64,000 nucleotides of DNA from Gp6-AA40 sp035263125 (GTDB lineage Bacteria; Acidobacteriota; Vicinamibacteria; Vicinamibacterales; UBA2999). Numbering within the stretch: position 1 is the stretch's first letter; the number at the start of each line of letters is the position of its first letter. The stretch is taken from contig DATFRP010000197.1 of the NCBI GenBank assembly GCA_035263125.1, forward strand, positions 1 to 64,000. Reading direction: 5' to 3'. A program made the translations under genes and the position numbers. Shown here piece by piece: positions 31,741 to 39,796 of the stretch. The notes under the pieces were generated by a model, which did no database searches, was not told the origin of the DNA, and saw only the letters and a program-made list of their open reading frames with translations.

Positions 31741-34397
31741 CTGCGGAACGCCACGACGGGATCGACGCGTACGGCACGCAGCGCGGGCACCGCTGTCGCG
31801 ACCAGGGCAGTGATGATCGAGACGAGGGTCGCAGCACCAAACGTCAACGGATCAACCGGCGTGACGCCGAACAGGAACGAACCAATCGCCTGACCGAGTG
31901 CCGCCGCCACCACCAACCCGACAGCGACTCCAACCGCGATGACACGCCCTGCTCCGTTCAAGACGAGACCGAGGACAGTCCATGGCGTCGCCCCAAGCGC
32001 GATGCGAACCCCGAACTCGCGGCTGCGCTGTTCGACGGTGTACGCCAGGACGCCGAAGACTCCCACCATGGCGAGCAGCAGCGCCAGCGCCGCGAACGTC
32101 ACCACCATCACGGCGCGGAACCGCGGCCGCGCCGTCGCGTCTCTCGCCACCTCGTCGAGCGTTCTGATGCGCGTCAGCGGTACTCCACTATCCACGCGCG
32201 CGACTGCGACCCTCACCGCCGTGACGAGCGCATCGGCGCGGCCGCTGCGTGGCCGCACAGCGAGCGCGACAAAGCTCCACGCGTTCTGTGCGAACGGCAC
32301 GTATACCTGCGCCGGGTCATCGACTTCTGTTGGTTGATTCTTCACCTGCCGCACGACACCGACGATCTCGCGCACGATCGGCTGCGAGGACCCGAGCTGG
32401 ATTCGTCCGATCGCGATCCGCATCCCGATCGGATTCGTGGTGTGCAGATACCGCCGCACGAGCCCTTCACTGACCAGACACACAGGCACGCTCATGGCCG
32501 AGTCCTGGTCAGAGAAACCACGGCCAGCGACCACCGGAATATCGAGTGTCTGCAAGTACGTTGGAGTGACGAGCTGGTAGTCGGCCAGCGGACGATCCGT
32601 CGATGCGGCCGCTTCGTTGCCGACGATGTCGAACGGCATCCTGGAGAAATTACCGTCGAGTGGCAGACCGGTCGTCCACCCGACGCTGCGCACACCGGGC
32701 ACGCGTTGCACCTCGCGCTCGACGGCATCGACGAAGCGACGCAGCGCGTCCTCATTGGGAAAACGCGACGTGGAGGCGCCGTACTCGAGATTGACGCGGA
32801 ACGTGATCACGTTGTTCTCGCGGTAACCAGCGTCGACGTTGTCGAGCGACATCAAGGTGCGCAACAGCAGGCCCGCGCCGCACAGCAACAAGACCGCAGC
32901 GGCGACTTCGGCGATGACGAGGACGCTCCGAAGTCGTGCTCCTCCCTTCGTGCTGCCGCGGCTTTCAGAAGAGGTCGCCTGAACGAGCGACGTGCCGCTC
33001 GCCTGCCACGCCGGCGCGAGACCAAAAATCAATCCGATCGCAAACGTCGTCGCCGCGCAAAACACGATGACCCGCGCATCGAAAGACAGCGTGACTGCAG
33101 GCGGCAACACACCCTGAGGAATCAGGCTGGGCGCGATCCTCAGGATGAGCGCGCCGACCCCGAGCCCAAGCGAGCCACCGATCAGCGCGAGCACCAGGCT
33201 CTCGGTGAGGATCTGGGTGACGATGCGCCTCCGCCCCGCACCGAGCGCCGCGCGGACAGCGATCTCACGGGTGCGCCCGCTCGCGCGCGCGAGCAGCAGA
33301 TTCGCGACGTTCGCGCAGCACATCATCAACACGAACCCGACGACGCCGACGAAGAGCAACGACGTCAGGCGCATTTCGGACGGAATCAATCCAGTGCGCA
33401 GCGGCTCGACGGTGATCCCGCGCCCCTTGTTCGTCCCCGGAAGCTCGCGCGCGAGCGTGTCGGCGAGCGTCGTCATCTCGCTTTGCGCCGCCTCGACGGT
33501 GATACCACGCTTCAGCCGTCCAATGACCGACATGAAACGCAGGCCTCGGGCGTCCATGCCCGGCAGCTCGGCCCACAGCGTCCATAGGCCAGCGCGCTGC
33601 ACGACTTGCGCTTCGGCGGAGACGACCCCGAGAATCGCGACCGGACCGCCATCGACTTGAATCGTGCGGCCGACCACCGAAGGGTCCGCGCCGAACCGCG
33701 TGCGCCACAACCCTTCACTGATCACCATCGTGTTCGGCGGAAACGCAACGTCGCTCGGCACGAACGTACGGCCAAGGATCGGTGTAATCCCAAGCACGTC
33801 GAAGTAGCGCGTCGTCACCTGCATCGCGGGGATCTCCTCGACCGTGCCATCAGGTGCCGCTATTCGACGCGGATAACCGAAAAACCCCGCCATTGACTCG
33901 AAGGTCTGGGACCGTTCGCTCCAATCGCGGAAATTCAGCCACGACGCGGTGATTCGAGGAAACGATTCGAATCGCTCCCAGACCCTGGTGAGTCGATCGG
34001 CGGCGGGAAATGGGAAAGGCCGCAGCAGCGTCGCGTCCGCAAGCGCAAACATCGCGCTGTTCGCACCGATGCCGAGCGCCAACGTGATCGCCGCGACCAG
34101 CGTGAACCCTGGCGCCCCTCGCAGTTGCCGCAGCGCAAACGTCACATCGTCTTTGAGCTCACCGAGCCATTGTGTGAGGCGCATCTCTCGATCTCTTCGC
34201 TGTCCAAGATCCACGCACGTGCGTTTGAGCCGGCTGACATCGCCCAGTCGTGCGAGCACCACTTCACGTGCGGCGTGCGGGTCCATGCCACGCTCGACCA
34301 ACTCGCGCGCGCGCATCTCGATATGGAAGCCGATTTCTTCGTCGACCTCCTGATCGATCGGCACCCGCCACAGCCACGAGCGCAACGAACGCTTCAT
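31734..34397 (-). CDS. FtsX/MacB-type orphan permease, array copy F
   Basis: This 887-residue copy is the promoter-proximal intact member. It starts MKRSLRSWLWRVPIDQEVDEEIGFHIEMRARELVERGM at the ATG at 34397, with GAGG four bases upstream, rather than at the longer in-frame start. It ends RVDPVVAFRSE. EEIPAMQVTTRYFDVLGITPILGRTFVPSDVAFPPN, GLWRTRFGADPSVVGRTIQVD and LWTLWAELPGMDARGLRFM pair it with copy B. Helices and two periplasmic domains are complete. Confidence 0.9.
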   Translation of the reverse strand: MKRSLRSWLWRVPIDQEVDEEIGFHIEMRARELVERGMDPHAAREVVLARLGDVSRLKRTCVDLGQRRDREMRLTQWLGELKDDVTFALRQLRGAPGFTLVAAITLALGIGANSAMFALADATLLRPFPFPAADRLTRVWERFESFPRITASWLNFRDWSERSQTFESMAGFFGYPRRIAAPDGTVEEIPAMQVTTRYFDVLGITPILGRTFVPSDVAFPPNTMVISEGLWRTRFGADPSVVGRTIQVDGGPVAILGVVSAEAQVVQRAGLWTLWAELPGMDARGLRFMSVIGRLKRGITVEAAQSEMTTLADTLARELPGTNKGRGITVEPLRTGLIPSEMRLTSLLFVGVVGFVLMMCCANVANLLLARASGRTREIAVRAALGAGRRRIVTQILTESLVLALIGGSLGLGVGALILRIAPSLIPQGVLPPAVTLSFDARVIVFCAATTFAIGLIFGLAPAWQASGTSLVQATSSESRGSTKGGARLRSVLVIAEVAAAVLLLCGAGLLLRTLMSLDNVDAGYRENNVITFRVNLEYGASTSRFPNEDALRRFVDAVEREVQRVPGVRSVGWTTGLPLDGNFSRMPFDIVGNEAAASTDRPLADYQLVTPTYLQTLDIPVVAGRGFSDQDSAMSVPVCLVSEGLVRRYLHTTNPIGMRIAIGRIQLGSSQPIVREIVGVVRQVKNQPTEVDDPAQVYVPFAQNAWSFVALAVRPRSGRADALVTAVRVAVARVDSGVPLTRIRTLDEVARDATARPRFRAVMVVTFAALALLLAMVGVFGVLAYTVEQRSREFGVRIALGATPWTVLGLVLNGAGRVIAVGVAVGLVVAAALGQAIGSFLFGVTPVDPLTFGAATLVSIITALVATAVPALRAVRVDPVVAFRSE

Positions 34398-34404
34398 AGC
34401 GCCT

Positions 34405-34482
34405 CGTCGTAGGCCGGGTCCTGTTCTGTGGACCACCCGGCTCCCACGGCCGGTCTATACAGCAAGACCCGCCCTACGAATG
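34405..34482. repeat. Spacer repeats between copy F and the truncated copy
   Basis: GGCCGGGTCC-TGTTCTGT-GGACC is followed by CGGTCTATACAGCAAGACCCGCCCTACGAATGT, a diverged version of the E/F spacer. Its presence on the far side of copy F marks the junction to a former seventh unit. Confidence 0.7.
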
Positions 34483-34499
34483 TTCGTGATACGCGACCT

Positions 34500-34592
34500 T
34501 CACTCACTCCGAAACGCTTCGACCGGATCGACCCGCGTCGCCCGCAGCGCCGGAGCTGCGATTGCCGCTGCCGCGGTGATTACCAACACCAA
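34500..34592 (-). pseudogene. C-terminal remnant of a seventh orphan permease
   Basis: Read on the minus strand, these bases encode VLVITAAAAIAAPALRATRV then DPVEAFRSE and a TGA stop at 34500-34502. This is the last 29-30 residues of an array permease. The upstream 860 or so codons are missing, and the fragment begins directly at the padR stop codon (34593). It therefore has no start and is a deletion remnant. Confidence 0.85.
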
Positions 34593-34928
34593 TCATTGGG
34601 CGAGCAGAATCTTTGAAACCGCCGCGACGAACTGAAGCCACGTCGCCGTCTCGGCGTTGAGTTGTGCTCGCCCCTGTCGCGTGAGGCGATAGAGTTTGGC
34701 GCGGCGGCCGAGCTCCGACTCTCCCCACTCGGCTTCGAGCCAACCTCGTCGCTCCATCCGGTACAACGCGGGATAGAGCGACCCTTCTTCGACCACGACC
34801 GTTTCGCCGGAGGCATCCTCGATGAACTTCGCGATTGCGTATCCGTGGCGCGGACCTGAGGCGAGCGTCTTGAGAATCAGCGCGTCGAGCGTGCCGTGCA
34901 GCAGGGCGTTGGGCGTCTTCGAGGCCAT
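34593..34928 (-). CDS. PadR-family transcriptional regulator of the permease array
   Basis: The 111-residue winged-helix protein has the PadR pattern LLHGTLDALILKTLASGPRHGYAIAKFIEDASGETVVVEEGSLYPALYRMERRGWLEAEW. A C-terminal dimer helix follows (TRQGRAQLNAETATWLQFVAAVSKIL). PadR proteins repress adjacent genes and are relieved by ligand. It is the promoter-proximal gene of the minus-strand array, directly abutting the truncated permease, so control of the whole array and of itself is likely. The ATG at 34928 follows GCCTC-rich sequence with a poor ribosome binding site. Confidence 0.9.
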   Translation of the reverse strand: MASKTPNALLHGTLDALILKTLASGPRHGYAIAKFIEDASGETVVVEEGSLYPALYRMERRGWLEAEWGESELGRRAKLYRLTRQGRAQLNAETATWLQFVAAVSKILLAQ

Positions 34929-34942
34929 AGTCTCAGCGTCTC

Positions 34943-34965
34943 ATTACCAAGACAATCTTGGTAAT
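34943..34965. promoter_or_regulatory. Probable PadR operator upstream of padR
   Basis: Perfect 10-bp arms ATTACCAAGA (34943-34952) and TCTTGGTAAT (34956-34965) are separated by CAA, 15 bases upstream of the padR start. The symmetry and spacing fit a dimeric winged-helix repressor. The core AGACAATCT recurs as AGACGATCT before the second padR gene. Confidence 0.7.
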
Positions 34966-35033
34966 GGCTGCTTAGACGAGACCAGGCGCAGTTAGGTTGG
35001 CGTACGAATACCGTGAGTTTCTGGGTATTGATG

Positions 35034-35076
35034 AGGCGATCGGATCCGATCGCCAGGCGGGTCTTTAGACCCGCCG
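35034..35076. terminator. Two adjacent perfect hairpins
   Basis: GGCGATCGGATCCGATCGCC (35034-35053) and GGCGGGTCTTTAGACCCGCC (35057-35076) are perfect palindromes, four bases apart. They lie just downstream of the small minus-strand gene ending at 35081 and upstream of padR. No T tract is present; they may insulate the array from the neighbouring gene. Confidence 0.45.
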
Positions 35077-35080
35077 ACGA

Positions 35081-35293
35081 CTAGCCGGGCGTTCCGTCGT
35101 CATCCGCGCCGAGGATGTGCTCGCTTCTGAGGATCTCTTCGGGATCGGCTCGTACGACGTCCTCGGTGATCGCGATGGCGTGCAGCACCTGGCCGTTGTC
35201 GGTCAGGCCGCGACTCCCCCACGCATCAAATTCCGATTCGACAGCGCCCTTTCCGAAATCCTCATCGAAGGAGCGATCGGCACGCCATGGCAT
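35081..35293 (-). CDS. Small acidic protein of unknown function
   Basis: A 70-residue frame (MPWRADRSFDEDFGKGAVES..., ending HILGADDDGTPG) starts at an ATG preceded by AAAGGA at eight bases, a good ribosome binding site. It is strongly acidic, has no signal peptide or helix-turn-helix, and does not match a family I know. A longer in-frame start exists, but the extension is arginine-rich repeat-like sequence. It is divergent from the hydrolase gene at 35521. Confidence 0.5.
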   Translation of the reverse strand: MPWRADRSFDEDFGKGAVESEFDAWGSRGLTDNGQVLHAIAITEDVVRADPEEILRSEHILGADDDGTPG

Positions 35294-35520
35294 CGTTTCG
35301 GTCCTTTCACGCAGCCGAGCCGACGAGTGACGATTGAGGAGCGATGCCGCCGAGGATACACCCGCAAACGCTGCTGTCAATCGAAGAAATCGACGAAAAA
35401 CGCCCGGCTCAGCCGTAGCCCTTCGCCGATGCGTGGGAGTGCGCGAGCGAAGCGAGCCCAAGAATGATATTGTCCGCGGGTCACTGCAGCCTTTTTCACG
35501 CCATGACAGGGAGATCTGAG

Positions 35521-36420
35521 ATGGAGAGCACTCGACAGCAGATGCCCGCCGAGGCCATCGAGGCCTACAACCTGTACATCCACGGTGAAATCGACCGCCG
35601 CGCGTTCATGGATCGGGTCAACAAGATTGCGGCCTCCGCCGTGGCCGCCACGGGGATGGTCGAAGCGTTGATGCCCAACTACGCCGCGGCCCAGCAGGTG
35701 TCGCCGACCGATGCGCGACTGAAGACCGAATACGCGACCGTCCCCTCGCCACAGGGCAACGGGAGCATCAAAGGCTATCTGGCCCGCCCGGCCAAAGCCG
35801 GCACGAACAAGCTGCCCAGTATTCTGGTCGTCCACGAGAATCGTGGACTGAATCCGCACATCGAAGACATCGCGCGACGGCTGGCGGTCGAGAACTTCAT
35901 GGCCTTCGCTCCGGATGGTCTCACCTCTGTCGGCGGCTATCCAGGCGACGATGACAAGGGTGGGCAGTTGTTCGGGAAGGTCGATCGCACGAAGATGGCC
36001 GAGGACCTCTATGCCGCAGCCGTCTGGCTCAAGTCGCGACCCGACAGCACCGGGAAACTCGGCGTGACCGGCTTCTGCTTCGGCGGTGGGATCGCCAATC
36101 AGCTCGCGGTGCGCATGGGAGCCGATCTCGCAGCCGCGGCTCCCTTCTACGGCGGCGCGCCGCCGGCGGCCGACGTACCGAAGATCAAAGCTGCCGTCCT
36201 CGTTCATCACGGCGGCGAGGACACGCGCCTCGTGATGGCGTGGCCCGAATACGAAGCAGCGCTGAAGGCGGCCGGCGTGAAATACGAGGGCCACATCTAT
36301 CCTGGCGCCGTCCATGGGTTCAACAACGACGCGACACCGCAGCGCTACAACAAAGCCGCGGCTGACGCGGCGTGGAAGCGCACGATCGAGTGGTTCAATC
36401 AGTACGTGCGGACAACGTAG
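35521..36420 (+). CDS. Dienelactone hydrolase family protein, probably exported
   Basis: The 299-residue alpha/beta hydrolase has the dienelactone hydrolase triad: nucleophile C186 in GFCFGGG, H265 in GAVHGFNN and probably D234. It also has VVHENRGLNPHIEDIARRLA with the E106 typical of the family. Such enzymes open lactones or related esters. An N-terminal extension has IDRRAFMDRVNKIAASAVAATGM, compatible with a Tat signal followed by AAAQQ. The ATG at 35521 has GGGAG seven bases upstream and is preferred to the longer frame from 35464. Confidence 0.9.
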   Translation: MESTRQQMPAEAIEAYNLYIHGEIDRRAFMDRVNKIAASAVAATGMVEALMPNYAAAQQVSPTDARLKTEYATVPSPQGNGSIKGYLARPAKAGTNKLPSILVVHENRGLNPHIEDIARRLAVENFMAFAPDGLTSVGGYPGDDDKGGQLFGKVDRTKMAEDLYAAAVWLKSRPDSTGKLGVTGFCFGGGIANQLAVRMGADLAAAAPFYGGAPPAADVPKIKAAVLVHHGGEDTRLVMAWPEYEAALKAAGVKYEGHIYPGAVHGFNNDATPQRYNKAAADAAWKRTIEWFNQYVRTT

Positions 36421-36476
36421 CGGGGCGATCGGAAAGGACGCCGGGCCTCGAGAACAGGCCCGGCCCACACCGTCGC

Positions 36477-36935
36477 TTACTTCACAGCACAGTCCCCAAC
36501 GTACATCTCCGGTCGTGACGTAAACCCCGGCAGGCTGACCTGCGTGTATTCGTGCCGCGTGTGCACGGCCATCAGCCTTCCCTCTTTCGATTCCTTCGCG
36601 ATCACGGTCGTCGTATAAAGGGGACCGTCACCCTGCGACTGCATCAGGTGCAGGTAGTCGTTCGAGTAACGAACGACGATGAGCGAGCTGCCACCGAGCT
36701 TGCCTTCGAGATCGGCTGTGCCTTCGTCGACGTTGATGTTCTTGAACGCGACGGTGAGCGTCGCCGGCGTCACATCCGCACTCGCCGTGCCGCTCTTCCA
36801 GTTGCCTCGTGCCACGACCGAGAACGCGCACTCGAGGCTGGTGGCTTTCGCGAGCCGCTGCTGCAGTCCGCTCTGACCTGAAGCGGATCCCGTGAAGACG
36901 GCAACAACGAGCACAGTCGCAATGGCCTCTCGCAC
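36477..36935 (-). CDS. Small secreted protein of unknown function
   Basis: The 152-residue product begins at a GTG preceded by GGAGG and has a signal peptide (VREAIATVLVVAVFTGSASG). Mature sequence contains one Cys near each end (LECAFSV, VGDCAVK) that could form a disulfide. Beta-rich stretches (SLIVVRYSNDYLHLMQSQGDGPLYTTTVIA) suggest a small beta-sandwich. I do not recognise a family. It lies convergent to the hydrolase and 111 bases from the divergent cytochrome gene. Confidence 0.75.
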   Translation of the reverse strand: MREAIATVLVVAVFTGSASGQSGLQQRLAKATSLECAFSVVARGNWKSGTASADVTPATLTVAFKNINVDEGTADLEGKLGGSSLIVVRYSNDYLHLMQSQGDGPLYTTTVIAKESKEGRLMAVHTRHEYTQVSLPGFTSRPEMYVGDCAVK

Positions 36936-37046
36936 AGGTCCTCCGCTTTTCTCCAATCCTGATTCCTGATTCCTGTCTTTAGTCTTTCGTGCGTAGAATA
37001 CCCCGCGAGTTATCACCCTTGCGGTCATTCTCGAGGAGACGCGACC

Positions 37047-37784
37047 ATGGTCAACGTCCATCGCCCGCTGCTCGCCCTGTCGTCGGCCGTGTTCCTCGTC
37101 GCGGCCGGCAACGCGTTCGTCAGCGCGCAGGCACCGAAGACCCCAACCGTCTGGGACGGCGTGTACACAGATGCGCAGGCCGAGCGCGCGACGGCGACGT
37201 TCAGTTCGAGTTGTGCTCGATGCCACACGCTCGCAGCCGACGGCAGTGGCAACCGGCCACTGACCGGCGACAAATTCTGGGAGGGCTACACACAGAAGAC
37301 CGTCGGTGACCTGCTCAAGTTCGTCAGCACGAACATGCCGAATGGCGCCGCCGCGGGATCGCTCTCCGCGTCGGCCTACAACGATCTCGTCGCGCTCATC
37401 CTCAAGTCGAACGGCTTCCCCCCGGGCACGACCGAGCTCGCGCCGGAGACGGTCGCCAACGTTCAGATCATTCCCAAAGGTGGTCCAGGCGAACTGCCGG
37501 CGAACACCCTGGTGCGGATGGTGGGCTGTCTCGGGCCCAAGGCCGGAAGCGACTGGACGCTGACCAACGCGACCGATCCGGTGCGCATCGACAAGACGGG
37601 TTCCGTCCCGGAAGACGCGACGCGTCCACTCGGCACGCGTACGATCGCGCTGAAGTTCGTCTTGACGAAGCTGGACACGTTCGCAGGTCAGCGGATGTCG
37701 GTCACCGGCATTCTTCTCGGCGCGGGCGGCGCGAACGGGCTCAACGTCTCGACGGTGAACCGTGTAGCCGAGGCGTGCCCGTAA
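37047..37784 (+). CDS. Periplasmic mono-heme c-type cytochrome
   Basis: The 245-residue protein has a signal peptide (cut near AFVSAQ) and one heme site, CARCH, in FSSSCARCHTLAADGSG, within a cytochrome c class I domain of about 90 residues (GDKFWEG...LVALILKSNGFP). A C-terminal beta-rich domain follows (LVRMVGCLGPKAGSDWTLTNATDPV...GILLG). Such proteins accept electrons from periplasmic dehydrogenases; the partner is not evident here. GAGGAGA lies seven bases before the ATG. Confidence 0.88.
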   Translation: MVNVHRPLLALSSAVFLVAAGNAFVSAQAPKTPTVWDGVYTDAQAERATATFSSSCARCHTLAADGSGNRPLTGDKFWEGYTQKTVGDLLKFVSTNMPNGAAAGSLSASAYNDLVALILKSNGFPPGTTELAPETVANVQIIPKGGPGELPANTLVRMVGCLGPKAGSDWTLTNATDPVRIDKTGSVPEDATRPLGTRTIALKFVLTKLDTFAGQRMSVTGILLGAGGANGLNVSTVNRVAEACP

Positions 37785-37942
37785 TCACGGAGCCGGCCTC
37801 GCCGTACCCTGGGCGCCATAGTGCTCGTCCGAAGGCGGTGCCCGAAGGCGGCTCAAATCTCGGGCAAATTCTCAGAAACGCCCGGCTGTGCCGGACGTTT
37901 CCGCACGTCCCGGTTATAGGCTTACAGCATAGGTACGCTGGC

Positions 37943-37970
37943 TGCGACATGGGCGTCCCGGGTGTAAAAT
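37943..37970 (+). promoter_or_regulatory. Candidate promoter of the ankyrin-DUF1592-DUF1552 operon
   Basis: TGCGAC (37943-37948) and TAAAAT (37965-37970) with a 16-base spacer lie 66 bases ahead of the ankyrin gene start, in the 251-base gap after the cytochrome gene. The -35 match is weak. The rest of this gap contains GCCCGAAGGCGG and CGCCCGGCTGTGCCGG palindromic repeats and no gene. Confidence 0.3.
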
Positions 37971-38035
37971 TGCACAACTCGTACCGGGTTCTTTCGTCGC
38001 CGTTCGTTGGCAACTTGTCAAAAGGCGGGGCCACG

Positions 38036-39796
38036 ATGCACACCGCACGGAATTCCGTACTGTTCCTCGCACTCCTGACCCTGGTTGCTGTTTTCCCTGG
38101 AGGACTCGGACGCGCCGCGGGCGACAACGCGGTCGTCGACGCCGCGAGACGCCATGACCTCGCCGCAGTTCGCGCGTCGATCGCGAAGCACGAGAACGTC
38201 AACGAACCTTCGAGAGACGGATCGACGGCGCTGCTCTGGGCTGCGTACCACGCCGATGTCGCGATGACACGCGCGCTCATCGCCGCGGGCGCGAAGGTCA
38301 ACACGCCAAACAAGTACGGTGTCACGCCGCTGCTGCAGGCGGGCCGCACGGGCGCAGACGAGGTCGTGCAGGCCCTGCTTCGCGCCGGCGCTGATCCTTC
38401 GCTGGCGCACTCGGATGGTGAGACACCGCTGATGGGCGCCGCGCACACCGGGAGTCTCGCCACCGTGCGCCTCCTGCTCGAAGCCGGCGCCGACGTCAAC
38501 GCCGCGGATACGTTCCAGCAGCAGACCGCGCTGATGTGGGCGGCCAATGAAGGCCACACCGCGGTGGTGCAGGCGCTGCTCGACGCGAAGGCCGATCCGA
38601 ATCGCAAGGCGCACGTCACCGGACTCGAAGAACGCAAGCACGCCGATCACGCAACCGGTGGTTTCACTGCGCTGATGTTCGCTGCGCGCAATGGACACGA
38701 AGAGGTCGTCAAGGCGCTCGTCAAGGGCGGCGCGGATCCAAAGCTGACCAACGGCGATGGCGTGACGGCAACGATGATCGCCATTGTCAACGATGAATTC
38801 GATGTCGCGAAGACGCTCGTCGAACTCGGCGCGGATCCCAATGACGGTTCGCTCTACTTCGCGGTCGACATGCACGATGCGACCACTGACATGCGCGCCA
38901 AGGATGGCTCGCGGCTGCGCGCCGATCATTCCAACACGCTGACCGCGCTCGATCTCGTGAAGCTGCTGCTCGATCGCGGCGCCGATCCGAACAAGGCGTT
39001 TACCGGCACGCTGCACAGCACGACGCTCTGCTGTCCCGACGAGATCAACGCGTCGCCCTTCTACCGCGCATCGATCGCGGCCGACGTCGAGGCGCTCAAG
39101 CTGATGCTCGCGCACGGTGCGCAGGTCGAGTGGAGCCCGATTGAGGTGAAGAAGGAGGGCAAGGGCGCACGTGGCGGAGGTGGCGGTGGCGGGCGCGGCA
39201 ACGGCAACGTCGGGAAGACACCGATGATGGTCGCGATGACCGGCGGCCGCGGTGCCGCGTTCAGCGCCGGGCCCGGTTTCGATCGCCTTGGTCCGCCGCC
39301 TTTCCGGGAAGCGTCCAATCGCGAACCGCTCGACGCAATCAACGCCTTGCTCGGAGCCGGCGCCAATCCGAATGCCAAGGCCCCCGACGGCTCGTATCTG
39401 CTGCATCAGGCCGTGCAGGCGAGGCAGGTGCCGATCATCAAGGCGCTCGTCGCGGCCGGAGCCAAGCTCGATGTCGTCAACAAAGACAATCTGACCCCGC
39501 TGCTGCTGGCGGAGAAACCCGAGCCGCCGCCACCACCGGGCAACAACACCGACGCGCGCACCTATCGTCCGCATCGCGATTCACGCGAGGACGTGATCGC
39601 CGCGCTGCGCGGTCTGATGGGGCTGGGTCCGAACGATCCCGCGCCAGTGCCTCCACCGCTGCCCGCGTCTGCGAAGAAAGACGACAAGAAGGACGCTGAC
39701 GACCCGGATGCCGAGCAGCCCAAGGTCGACGAGAAGAAGACCGACGAGAAAAAGACTGAGAAGGTCGCAGAAGGTACGGCAGGGGCCACGAAATGA
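38036..39796 (+). CDS. Secreted ankyrin-repeat protein
   Basis: The 586-residue protein has a signal peptide (about 1-25) and a run of ankyrin repeats from about 35 to 390 (DGSTALLWAAYHADVAMTRALIAAGAKVN, YGVTPLLQAGRTGADEVVQALLRAGADP, EGHTAVVQALLDAKADPN), with a further pair near 440-500. A Gly-rich linker (ARGGGGGGGRGNGN) interrupts the array, and a Lys/Asp/Glu tail ends the protein. The ATG at 38036 follows GGCGGGG and is preferred to a longer frame whose extension is repeat DNA. The stop overlaps the next gene by ATGA, so it forms a unit with the DUF1592 and DUF1552 proteins. Confidence 0.88.
   Translation: MHTARNSVLFLALLTLVAVFPGGLGRAAGDNAVVDAARRHDLAAVRASIAKHENVNEPSRDGSTALLWAAYHADVAMTRALIAAGAKVNTPNKYGVTPLLQAGRTGADEVVQALLRAGADPSLAHSDGETPLMGAAHTGSLATVRLLLEAGADVNAADTFQQQTALMWAANEGHTAVVQALLDAKADPNRKAHVTGLEERKHADHATGGFTALMFAARNGHEEVVKALVKGGADPKLTNGDGVTATMIAIVNDEFDVAKTLVELGADPNDGSLYFAVDMHDATTDMRAKDGSRLRADHSNTLTALDLVKLLLDRGADPNKAFTGTLHSTTLCCPDEINASPFYRASIAADVEALKLMLAHGAQVEWSPIEVKKEGKGARGGGGGGGRGNGNVGKTPMMVAMTGGRGAAFSAGPGFDRLGPPPFREASNREPLDAINALLGAGANPNAKAPDGSYLLHQAVQARQVPIIKALVAAGAKLDVVNKDNLTPLLLAEKPEPPPPPGNNTDARTYRPHRDSREDVIAALRGLMGLGPNDPAPVPPPLPASAKKDDKKDADDPDAEQPKVDEKKTDEKKTEKVAEGTAGATK

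Noticed and set aside
17649..35080. A transposon or integrative element as the origin of the permease array
   Set aside because: No transposase, integrase, att-like direct repeats or tRNA is found at the borders; base composition looks the same as in neighbouring genes.
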